Below, piece by piece: positions 12,884 through 22,696 of a stretch of DNA of 64,000 bases. Each line of letters starts with the position of its first letter. Positions within the stretch are counted from its first letter, which is position 1. The DNA is from Chamaecrista fasciculata (lineage: Eukaryota > Streptophyta > Magnoliopsida > Fabales > Fabaceae), in contig QANZ01043845.1 of the NCBI GenBank assembly GCA_003254925.1, positions 1 to 64,000 of the forward strand. The letters run 5' to 3'. The notes under the pieces were generated by a model. It ran no database searches, had not been told where the DNA came from, and saw nothing but the letters and a program-made list of their open reading frames with translations. Both the position numbers and the translations under genes were made by a program.

Positions 12884-13323
12884 GGCCAAAGTGCATTTTT
12901 GGTCCCATAACTTTTGTTAAAGTCTCAATTTGGTTCCATCACTTTTTTTGTTGCACTTTTGGTCCCATATTTTTTGCTAAAATTGCAGATTTGGTCCTGT
13001 GTTGCATTTTTGGTCCCATATCTTGGGGTCATGTTGCAAAATTGGTCATATATCTCTTAGTTAGGTTACAGAATTAGTCTCATATCTTTGGGTCAAGTGC
13101 GAAATTGGTCTAATATCTTCTTATCAGATGAGACTTGTGGTCAAACTTTTTGCAAGGATATGGGACCAATTCTGCAACTTGATCAAAAGATAAGAGACCA
13201 AAAGTGACCGGACCAAATCTGCAACTTCTTACGAAGATATGGGACCAAAAGTGGAACAAAAAAAGTTATGGGATCACATTGAATCCTAAACAAAAGTTAT
13301 AGGACCAAAAGTGCACTTTGACC
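12884..13323. repeat. Foldback element, 'GGCCAAAGTGCA' family
   Basis: The ends are GGCCAAAGTGCA and GTGCACTTTGACC. Both arms consist of many short TTGGTCCCATA / TATGGGACCAA repeats. The same termini occur at 15039-15453 (decayed), 38728-41362 and 54958-57593. No coding frame and no clear target duplication. Confidence 0.72.
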
Positions 13324-13336
13324 ATATTTATATACG

Positions 13337-13755
13337 AGAGAAAAACTTACTATTTGATGTTAAAATTTACGCTGAGTCAATTAATTAGTTCTTGAATAAT
13401 AAAAATATAGTACGACTTAGTCCCTGAATTATTGCAATTGTTAACGATTTGGTCCCTAGATCAAATTCAAGGACCAAAAAGTAAAAATTTAATGCAAATT
13501 TAGGGACCAAATAGAATAAATTTAGTACAAGTTTAAGGACCAAAAAAATATAAAATTAGTTCTAATTGAAGGACCAAGTAATATTAATTTTCTACAAATT
13601 CAGGGAGCAAAAAGTATAAAATTAGTTTGAATCCAAGGATCAAATAATTGATAATTGAAATACTTTATGGATCAAATCGTATATTTCGGTTATTAATTAA
13701 GAGACTGATTAGTTGACTTGATATAAATTTAGAGATCAAATAGTAGATTTTCTCT
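13337..13755. repeat. Foldback element, 'CTATTTGAT...GAGTCAATTAAT' family
   Basis: The left arm starts GAGAGAAAAACTTACTATTTGAT and the right arm ends in its imperfect complement (ATCAAATAGTAGATTTTCTC). A related copy lies at 33513-33866. It is non-coding. Confidence 0.65.
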
Positions 13756-15038
13756 AAATATAATATAGAGATATATCATATATGAATATATATTTTCGTA
13801 TGTGTAGATTTTTCATGTTTCATACGTATACATACATATATGGTATATATATATATACTGATATATTTATACTATAATACTACTCTATATCACTTTGAGG
13901 CTTTGTGATTGCAAATTTTTTAAAATTACACATTAATATAAAATATTAAAAAAATAAAAAAAATAAAAAAAAATTATTAGAGTCTTGGAAATATAAAATA
14001 GCATATATAGTTTTTAATTATTTAAAATAATAATAATAGGTTTTATTGTTGTTTAATATTTTTATTTCGATATACTGGTGGTAGACTTTGCATTATAATA
14101 GTTTTTAAATATATAAAATAATACATTTTCAATACAGAGTACACATGAAACTCTGTTCCAACTTCCAATGGGCCTTGAATGGGAGAAAAACAATGCCATG
14201 TTCGGTGCATATCAAAATGCTGCAACTGTGAACACACCTGAGACGTAATTTTGTAGATAATATATATATTTTACAATAGATATTATTTATAATAAATTCT
14301 TTTTTGTCTATATAACAATTATAAAATTTATCCTAAATTATTGGATCAGATGCATGTCTGCATGTATGTCTATAAACTCGCGTTTTTTTGAAATGTATTA
14401 CTGAGTAAATATACTTTAACTGAACAATTAGTTAATATATATATATATATGCAATACTGTGGTAGTTTAAGCATATTTGATGAATTTATGGATACTTTAA
14501 TTTGAAGATATATATATATATTGAGAATGAGTAAAGAGAATTGAAGACATAGGTCAGGCCAAAAAAAAAAAGAATTGAAGGCATATAGGCACTTGAGAGT
14601 TGAGAGGAATGAAAAACTAATAATTAAGTAGTTGGATAGAAAATGGCGAGTAAATATTTTATTTTTTATTGGTAATTAGAGTTTTGAGTTTGAGATATAT
14701 GTTTTAATTTTGTTAAGAGAATTTTATTCTTATTAATAAAAACAAGGCGAAGAAATGACAAAAATAAAAAAAGAAAGGTCAGTATCCAGAAGGTGACACT
14801 TTGGTTGTGTTATATAAGGATCGGTAGATATTCATATTTTCAATTTTTCATGGTATCCACAGAGAAATTAATTCATTAAAGTGATGGATGGAGAAAGTTT
14901 AGGGAGGACCCAATTTGCCTTCGGCTTTGGTATAGGGTCATATATTGATGTATGTGCAACTAGCTAGCTAGTAGTAGAAAGAGAAACTTTTTGTAATAAT
15001 TAATTTAAAAGATATATATATATATATATAAAGAAAAA
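13756..15038. other. AT-rich intergenic
   Basis: Mostly AT microsatellite and A/T runs. A slightly GC-richer patch at about 14140-14245 reads on the plus strand as a Cys-rich piece (MGEKQCHVRCISKCCNCEHT) behind two in-frame stops; I could not assign it to a family. Confidence 0.45.
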
Positions 15039-15453
15039 GCCAAAGTGTGAATTTAGTCTCATATCTTTTGTTTAATTTTTAATTTGGTCCCGTCTATTTT
15101 TTTGTTGCACTTTTAGTCTTATTTTTTTCTCAAGTCCCAATTTGGTCCCGTATCTTTTTTTTGTTATAAATTTGGTTTCATATCTTTAGGTCAAGTGTAG
15201 AATTGGTCCAATATCTTTAGGTCAAGTGTAAAATTAGTCTCATATATTTGGGTCAAGTGGAACTAACGACGGTGAAATATTTTGCAAAGATATGAGACCA
15301 GTTTTTCAACTTGACAAAAAGATATAAGATAAAAAATGATATAAGACCAAATTGGGACCTTTTGCAAAGATATGAAACAAAAATGCAACCAAAAAAACAT
15401 AAGAAAAAATTGAGAACTGAGCAAAATATATAAGACTAAATTTTCATTTTGAC
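15039..15453. repeat. Decayed foldback element, 'GCCAAAGTG' family
   Basis: Left end GCCAAAGTGTGAATTTAG and right end AAATTTTCATTTTGAC, with the same TTTGGTCCC / ATATGAGACCA words as the element at 12884-13323 but more diverged. Relative decay suggests it is older. Confidence 0.6.
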
Positions 15454-17080
15454 ATAAAGAGAATGTTAATTAATTATATATAAAATTATGTATAATATTA
15501 TTGATGGAGGGTCCATATATATGATGATAATGGAAGTTGCCTTCATCCTTTCTGGACTTGTTGCTACCAATTAATTATTTTGGTAACACTTTACCTTCCA
15601 GTTTATCCCTTCAAGCATCAAATGGAAGTACCATAATTTAAATTTGCAAGCAAAGCATGATTTAGACAATTGAGTGTTAATAATATATATATTATGTATG
15701 TATATATATAGAAATATGCCCTCTTGCAAGGTATATATATACTCTCATATATTTCATACTCAGCTTTTCTTTATATAATTAAATTTCTAAACGTGTAATA
15801 ATAATTTTTATTTATTTTGAGAATTTTAATTTTTGAAATATCGTAATAATCTTATTTAAATATGCCAAATATATATATATAAGTGATTAATTATATATAT
15901 AAGGTAATAAGGATAATATATATACATAAAGTTTGAAAGTCTTTTAAAGTTGTCCAAATTAAAATATACATATCTAGCTATAATCAGGTGTACGTACGTA
16001 GCCTTAGTAAATTAATCAGGTTGCATGTGCATGCATTAAACTTACGTGCATTGATAATTAAAGTTTCAATTATTATTCTTGGATAATATATTATGAATCT
16101 ATGTTTTTTCTTGAGGCATCATTATTTAGTTTGTGTTTCACTATAATTATTAACTAAATCTTTGACAAGTAACTAATTAACTGAAAAAAACGATTTCTTA
16201 ATCCATATATGTTAGTTAGGTTTTTTATTAGCAACTAATTAATTAAGCGGGTTGGTCTATTCATAACATAGGATTATATATATCACTCTAGCTAATTGAT
16301 AGATAGGCTACTTTACTATTAATTATACATCAATCACTTTCTTTGAATTGAAAGTCCATTTTCAGATCTTTATTGTTGATTAATTAATCAAACAAGGGCT
16401 AGAAAATTCAACCACACATGACATAATTAACTTGTCGAAATTGACTCTTATCATCAATAAGATTATATAGAAGGAGATGTCAAACTTTCTTGTTATTTGA
16501 CAGAGAAAACACCAAAAATATTTATCAAGATATATAAATAAATAAACAAATCAATCAAACAGCTGGTCAATTTTGCTTCGATTTTAGCTACGTAAGGAAA
16601 TATCTGATATGATCAAACCGCACAAATTGATTGACATAATATTTAATTTGGAATTTGAATAGCATTCCTTTTTTATAAAATAAAAAGTGCAAGGAATATT
16701 ACAAAACATGAATTTAGTTGCATCTGAACTACATTCATGAACCAGGTCTAGATTCTCATTTTATTGAATATATTGTTTGTATATATGTCATTCCAATAAA
16801 TTAAAGATATCACGTGTATTTTTTATAACAAAAATAAAGTTAGCTTACCCTTTTAAATATATTTTTTACCAGAAAAATTAAAAGACTCGATATTTTTTTA
16901 TGGAAAAAGACTTGAATTTTTATCTAATGATAATAATAAATAATAATAATTAAATTGGAGTAAGAATTGAAAAAAATATAATCATAATCAATTTTAAATG
17001 TTTGATATGATAAATAAAAAGGAATCTTAATGGATAAACAATTTAATTAATATAAGAAAATTTTAATGGTTTATTATATT
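15454..17080. other. AT-rich intergenic, nothing recognised
   Basis: No open frame of note, no recognised RNA gene and no element with convincing ends. Confidence 0.5.
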
Positions 17081-17418
17081 GGCAAAAATACTAATTTTAT
17101 CAAGAAACTTTACATCAACTGTCAATTTCATTCTCAATCTTTTTTTGTTGTCAATTTTGTCATCAATGTTTTATATTTTGGTCAATTTTATCCTTTGACT
17201 AATTAACTTTTTTCAATAAATTAACGACAAACCTCACTCATTCTGTTTTTCAATCTGAGTAAGGATTTGAGTTTAATTTTCTATCAATTTTACATTATAT
17301 ATCATTAGACATGTAAATTCTATCGTTAAGATTTGGCTAATATAAGAGCAAAGGATAAAACTGACAAAAAATATAAAACATTGATATAAATTTTGAGAAC
17401 AAAATTAATTCTTTTGCC
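17081..17418. repeat. Foldback MITE, 'GGCAAAA...CTGTCAATTT' family
   Basis: The left end GGCAAAAATACTAATTTT pairs with the right end AAAATTAATTCTTTTGCC. Internal words TGTCAATTTCAT and GTCAATTTTATCCTTT recur in the copies at 27361-27728 and 32893-33500. It is about 340 bp and non-coding. Confidence 0.7.
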
Positions 17419-18179
17419 TATTATATTTCATACTCCCTCGTTATATTTTTTTCTATAAGTACTATCATTAAAGGCAATATTATTTGAGATAATATCTGAC
17501 AATAAATGTATATATTTCTCTAATAAAAATTTAAACCTAAATATATATATATATATATTAAATCCTAACATGTTGAATAGTTTGTAATAGAGAGATGGAA
17601 AGATGTCTCACATTGAACAATTCAAAAGGTGCTTGTTGGTATATATTATAGAATCTATAATATGTTATTAATTAAATATATATATATATATTAAAAGATT
17701 TGGATTTGGAGTTGGACGTTTCAAATGAGTTTCTAATTAGATTAATTAATTTTAAAACGAAGTAACTGTTAAATCGGACAGATATGTCTATTAAAAGCAC
17801 TCATTCATATAACTAGACATATCTGTTTATTATCTTTTCATATTCTATAAATTCAAAAGTTCCAGAGGTTTTATTGTAGCCTGTGAAAGATATATTGTGG
17901 ATCCTCCTATAGCACAGTCATAATAAAATGTTTCACGCCTCAAAACTCAAAAATTATTCATCTTCATACTCTATTTTTCTAACCCAACCTTCCTATAATA
18001 TCTTATAATATCTTATTTAGTGAAACTATGCATGGCAATCAAACAATCAATCATGACGAAGCAATAATTAAGGGCTTAATGAGAATTATGGATAAAAAAG
18101 GAAGGTATTAATTAATTTATTAAAAAGGACAAAAAATAATACAATTATTAATAGTACTCCTATATTATTAAAACACAGT
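17419..18179. other. AT-rich intergenic
   Basis: No gene or element boundary was supported. Confidence 0.45.
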
Positions 18180-18189
18180 GTTACTATAA

Positions 18190-18560
18190 ATGGAAGGAGA
18201 TTCAGCTTCTTCCGATGTTGCCGTTTTTATTGTCACAGAATCTTCAGTTCAGCTAATCATCATCACGGTACTGTACAGTACCTTCGTTAGAGCGCGTGAA
18301 TCACATAGCCAATAAACGATTGCGGTGTAATGCACTCCCCACGCGCTTCTTTGAAATTTGGGGGATTCAAGGTAATTTGGTCAGACAAGCATCCCCGTTT
18401 TCCGTTCAAAGAGTGCCACGTCATCGACTGACACGTCGGAGATTAGCCTCAGACTGCCACGTGGAGGAGCCCATGTGGGTGGATACGTCATTTGGGCCCG
18501 TCGTTCCCGCCATTCTTCACGGGGCCCAGAAAAACACGATGAATATATGAAGAGTTACAA
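18190..18560. promoter_or_regulatory. GC-richer island with clustered ACGT (G-box/ABRE-like) sites
   Basis: An abrupt GC-richer stretch in an AT-rich setting. It holds CCACGTCA (18417-18424), ACACGTCG (18431-18438), the palindromic G-box CCACGTGG (18457-18464) and ATACGTCA (18483-18490), plus two GGGCCC words near 18494 and 18532. ACGT cores are bound by plant bZIP and bHLH factors, and clusters of this type are typical of ABA- or stress-responsive promoters. An open frame (18296-18550) crosses it but resembles no protein. It lies about 4.2 kb upstream of the bHLH gene, with transposon debris between, so the gene it serves, if any, is not clear. Confidence 0.5.
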
Positions 18561-18724
18561 ATATATGTATATATAATGAATAATGAATGTATGAATAGTA
18601 TAAGGAAGGAAATTATATAAATTATTTTATATTTTCTTAGCCAACAAAAAATAATATTGACAAAAGTACTTTTAGCACTCTAAAATACGTAGTCATTTTT
18701 TTTTAACGAAGTAAAGAAAAGAAA

Positions 18725-19110
18725 CTAAGTAACGTAAGACTTCAAGACACTAACACCCTGAATATCGTCAAGAATAAATTGATTGATCCCAGTAGGAGGG
18801 GCATCAAAGGAGAACAACTCCAAACCAAGAAGAGAGTGGAGTTTAGCCATTGCATTAGCTACATGATTCGCCTCTCTGTAGATATGTTTGACATTGACAG
18901 TCCAATCCTTAGCTATCAAAAGATGAATAGAAGTAATAAGAGCCAAACAAGGATGAGAGAGATGATTATTCCCTTTAATTAGTCAGACAACCTCTAATGA
19001 ATCCAATTCAACCACAATCTTCCTAAAATCTCGGTTCCACACAAGATCAAGGCCCAAAAGCGAACTCCAAAGTTCACCATGGAAGACATTGCAATCCCTC
19101 AATCTTTTAT
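18725..19110 (-). pseudogene. LINE-type RNase H domain remnant
   Basis: The minus strand encodes a C-terminal RNase H (RVT_3-type) fragment. It begins near GELWSSLLGLDLVWNRDF, continues with KIVVELDSLEVV, then an in-frame stop, then VKHIYREANHVANAMAKL and a terminal part through ILDDIQGV. The Y-R-E-A-N-x-V-A-(D/N) block is the hallmark last motif of plant LINE RNase H domains; here the usual aspartate of the VAD motif is asparagine. Only the 3' end of the element is present. It is a separate, older insertion from the LINE at 1076-5330. Confidence 0.72.
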
Positions 19111-19194
19111 AAACCCTAATAAATATAAACCATTGTGGTCTCGAAGAACATCACCACACGAAGCATTAGATTGATCCCCTTGTACTTATAAATT

Positions 19195-19815
19195 TTTTTT
19201 GATTGAGATCTGATAAACTAGAAAATGACTGGCACTTACCTAGTCCACCGGAGAGGGCTGCAAGAGCCAAGACTTGAGCAAAGACCTGCAAAAGCTTCAC
19301 AGGGGGGGCCCTGCGAAGTGTACTCCGACGCTCAAGTTAGTAAGAGAGTAAGAGGAGAGTAAGAGAGTTTTAGAGTGTAAGAAGTAGCTAACCTTGAACT
19401 GGCGAGATGGGCTCTATTTATAGAGCAGGGAGGAGAGAGGTGGTCAGCATGCGGGGCGGACCACGTTCTGGGCACGATCTCCACCAGCGAAGATGGTGGA
19501 GACCGAGATTTGCGGAGTAAGGCAATCGTGGGAGATTGCGTGTTGTGTTTCTAGGCGGGCGCCTAGAAGCTGGAGATCGTGGGTATGAACGAGTCAGTAA
19601 CCCACGATCTCCCGTAGCGTGGATTGCGGAGCGGGGTAGTCGTGGGTGGCCACGTGTCATTTGGGGGACGGGCGCCAGGACCCAGGATGGACCATGAGCG
19701 CCCCTAAGTGAGTTTAGGGCGCCCGACTGACTTGAGGGCGCCCCGCTAGGTGCGGAGGGGAGAAGAGGCCCGGTGCGAGGGCCGTTTAGGCGTACGCCCA
19801 AATAGTGATGTATCA
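19195..19815 (-). mobile_element. LTR-like fossil segment
   Basis: A GC-rich block inside AT-rich DNA. On the minus strand it shows a promoter-like TCTATAAATAGAGCCC (about 19410-19425), then a pyrimidine-rich leader and a U5-like stretch ending near 19200, which is the layout of an LTR of a Gypsy-like element. No internal genes are present, so it would be a solo or partial LTR. Clean TG/CA ends and target duplication could not be fixed. It is an old fragment and the family is uncertain. Confidence 0.4.
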
Positions 19816-20097
19816 AGATCCATTTCAGTTATACTTTCAAAGTTCTTTTGAGTCAATAATACCCCAAATTTTTTCTTTTTTATGTCAATTGTATTCCTAA
19901 ATTGGAGAGTATTTGGAAGTACAATCGACTCAAATATGAAACATTTGGTGAATAATTGACTAAAAATTTTTTTTGAAGTATAACTGAAACTGACCTCATA
20001 TTTTGGGAACATAATTGATCCAAGAAAAATTTTGGGGATACAACTGAAAATGACCGTATATTTTGACTCTTTGAGGATACCCATAGTACTTTTGCAA

Positions 20098-21100
20098 TTT
20101 GTATCTTTAGTTTTCTTTAATAATTTCTCTTTCATATAAAAAGCTTTTATCACATATTAGACATTTATTAGAAAAAAAAATCTTATAAAGATTATATAAG
20201 TTTAGTTAATGATAAAATGCCAATCATATTTACTCCTCCTTCTCAACATTTATAAAACAAAAATTCATCAATATAATATACAAACAAAAAAATATCAATT
20301 ATTAATACAGCTCAACACAATTAGTAGATATAGTTAGGTACTTCAAATAAAAGTAAAACTCACTTCAATTATCTTTGTCTTGAAAAAAATAATTTCTAAC
20401 TATTAGTTGGAGCACATTATCTGATTCTTAATTATAAAAAAATTGAAAAGTATCAACTAAAAGTTTCTATTTATTTCTTCAATATTAGAAATTTCTCATA
20501 TTTTTTTATAATACAATTTAATTTGATTCAAATTTATGTAATAAGATTCATTTTGATAATCTTTATGTCTCAAAATAATTAACTTCTCTTCTCAATTAAG
20601 ACTATCTAATTCTTATACAAACATATAGGAAATAAGATACACATTTATAATATTATATGTAAGTTTAAGACTTCTTAATCGTTTGTAACAGAATATTATA
20701 TATATTGGATAATAAAATAAAATATGATATAAATAATAGAAAATTGTAACTAAGATTTTCATGGATTAATTAAGAAGCTTTATTATATAAAAATATTTTT
20801 TATTAACTATTATTTGAAAAAACTAGTTCAAATATTTTTCATGAAATATTAGAGAAAATACCAAAAATAGAAAAGAAAATTTAAAAATAAGTAATTGAAT
20901 ATTTTCTAAAAATAGGAAAAAAAATTATATAAATCCCCACTAGTATATTATTATGATGATGATAAATATATGAATGTGCATGAATATGAGTAATAATAAA
21001 TTAATAATAATTAGGAAAAGAAAATTAAGAATGATTTGTTAGATAGGAATTAGGAGTAATAGGAGTTAGGAGGTTGGGTTGTTACTTAAGACTTAAGAGG
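20098..21100. other. AT-rich intergenic
   Basis: Strongly AT-rich, no gene, RNA or bounded element recognised. Confidence 0.5.
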
Positions 21101-21104
21101 AAGC

Positions 21105-21358
21105 AAAGGCGGTCCAACGTTTCAGTCTCTCTTCAGCCTTCAGACACTCCCACGTGGCGGTCATATCAGTGGGACCCACCACCCCCACTCTCTCTTTCTC
21201 TCTCCTCTCTCTTATCCATCCATTCAGACATAATATACATTGCTTCCATTCTTTCCCTTTCAATCTCTATCCTCTCTCTCTCTCCTAATAATTCCCACCA
21301 CTTCCCATCCTTCTCTTTCCCATTTCCCACTTCCCACTTCTCTTCTTCTACTAATATA
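21105..21358 (+). promoter_or_regulatory. G-box plus CT-rich leader-like tract, possible distal bHLH promoter
   Basis: A CCACGTGG G-box (21150-21157) is followed within about 30 bases by a long pyrimidine tract (21190-21350) of the kind common in plant core promoters and 5' leaders. It lies 1.3-1.5 kb upstream of the bHLH start codon. The sequence from about 21360 to 22200 between it and the start looks like degenerate foldback DNA. It may be an original promoter pushed away by insertion, or a first leader exon; transcripts would decide. Confidence 0.4.
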
Positions 21359-21359
21359 A

Positions 21360-22200
21360 AAATAATGTGTATCTACAATTTTTTACATATCAAAATTTTA
21401 AATTGGTCTTCGTCTATTATGTTTCATTTATTTCAAGTTATACATGTTTTCATAATGTCTCAAATCTTTTTTTAGAAATGATTTAATCTTATTTACTAAC
21501 TCATATAGTATCTTCTAAATGTCTCAACTATTGTAAATGTTGGTATAATATCTTCTAAATGTCTTAACTGTTATAATTGTCTAACTAACTTGATATCTAG
21601 ATAATTTTCTTTTGTCTTGGTCTCATCATATCTTCTAAATGTACCTATGATTCTTCTCATGCTATGCAATTCCACTTTCTCTCTAAACCTTGACTGACTT
21701 TGATATCAAAGTGATTAAAAAAAATCAACTCATATCAAACCTTTTTTGTAGGTTTATGAATTCTGACCATTGGAGTTCTTCTCAAATTTTCATAGCATCA
21801 TCACTAACAATTTCCACTGAACAGAGAAACAATTCTTTAAGAGTTAGCAAAGAATGTCGAACTCATTGCATTCAGATTTCAAATGAGAGATATATGATTA
21901 ATTTCGTTTGTTTGACCATAAAAGGAGTTATCCAATTTTGAGACTTGATTTGATCTCATTTGTTAATGACTTCAAAGTATTCGACAAATCGAAAGGAACC
22001 CATAATTTTATATTTGTTATATTTAAACTTGAAACGAAAGAAATATAACCATATTCAATATTTTTTTGAACCAATTTAAAAAATTATAGAAACATGTAAG
22101 ATCAATATAAAATAAATAAAATATAAATGATCAATTTGAAATCAACTATGTACGCAAGAGACCAATTTGAGGTTTTCACCTTTATAATATTATATATTTT
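21360..22200. repeat. Degenerate foldback-like DNA upstream of the bHLH gene
   Basis: Weak inverted similarity between TTTTAAATTGGTCTTCG near 21396 and AGACCAATTTGAGGTTTT near 22169, with interior blocks (GAAACGAAAGAAATATAACC) that echo the family at 5331-7160. The boundaries are approximate. Confidence 0.4.
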
Positions 22201-22499
22201 TCATTCTTAAAATTAACGAAATTTATTTTTATGTATTTTTTACATGATTTTTAGGGAAAAAAATGAGTGAAAATCCATTTTTATTTTTATTTATTATTGA
22301 TAAAATCATAAAATAGAAAAAAAAAAATTTAATGTATATTGTACATAATTTCTTTCAATTTTTAGCTATGATATGATATAATCTAATGTAATAAAGTATT
22401 AATTTTATTGCATGAAGAAGAGGAATTAATCGTATTTTCCTATACCTCATTGAACTTATTTTAAAATTGATATTTTATTTTATTTTATTATTTTCGGTT

Positions 22500-22512
22500 T
22501 ACTTTATATATA
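22500..22512 (+). promoter_or_regulatory. Candidate TATA box of the bHLH gene
   Basis: TTTATATATACCC lies about 190 bases before the start codon and is followed by a pyrimidine-rich leader (CATCTCTTCTTCTTCACCC), a normal arrangement for a plant core promoter. The leader would be about 160 bases with no long upstream frame. Confidence 0.5.
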
Positions 22513-22696
22513 CCCAGCATCTCTTCTTCTTCACCCTTACACCATCCCTCACTTCTATTTCCTTCTGCTTCCAAACGCGCACGTTAGCAACTCTCTACCT
22601 TCATCTATCTAAACTAGCAAGTACAAATACACACTGTATAATAATTAGTTAGCTTCGCACCCTGCGCACATTATCACTAGCTACCTGGTTTTTGCT

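Larger units (their letters stand above)
18659..20097. repeat. Composite foldback element with foreign interior
   Basis: The left end (ACAAAAGTACTTTTAGCAC, then AAAATACGTAGTC) is the imperfect complement of the right end (GACCGTATATTTTGACTC, then AGTACTTTTGCAAT). The right arm, 19820-20097, has CAATTGTATTCC-type words also seen at 59827-60636. The interior is not foldback DNA: it holds a LINE RNase H remnant and an LTR-like segment, both on the minus strand. Confidence 0.5.

Noticed and set aside
14043-14250. Cys-rich gene fragment around 14160-14240
   Set aside because: In-frame stops precede it, it is very short and I cannot tie it to a family.
18296-18550. 84-codon plus-strand frame in the GC-rich island
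   Set aside because: No resemblance to any protein family; Arg/Cys-rich translation fits chance reading of GC-rich regulatory DNA.
19418-19816. 132-codon minus-strand frame rich in Pro, Arg and Ser
   Set aside because: It lies over the U3-like part of an LTR-like fossil; composition reflects GC content and no domain is seen.
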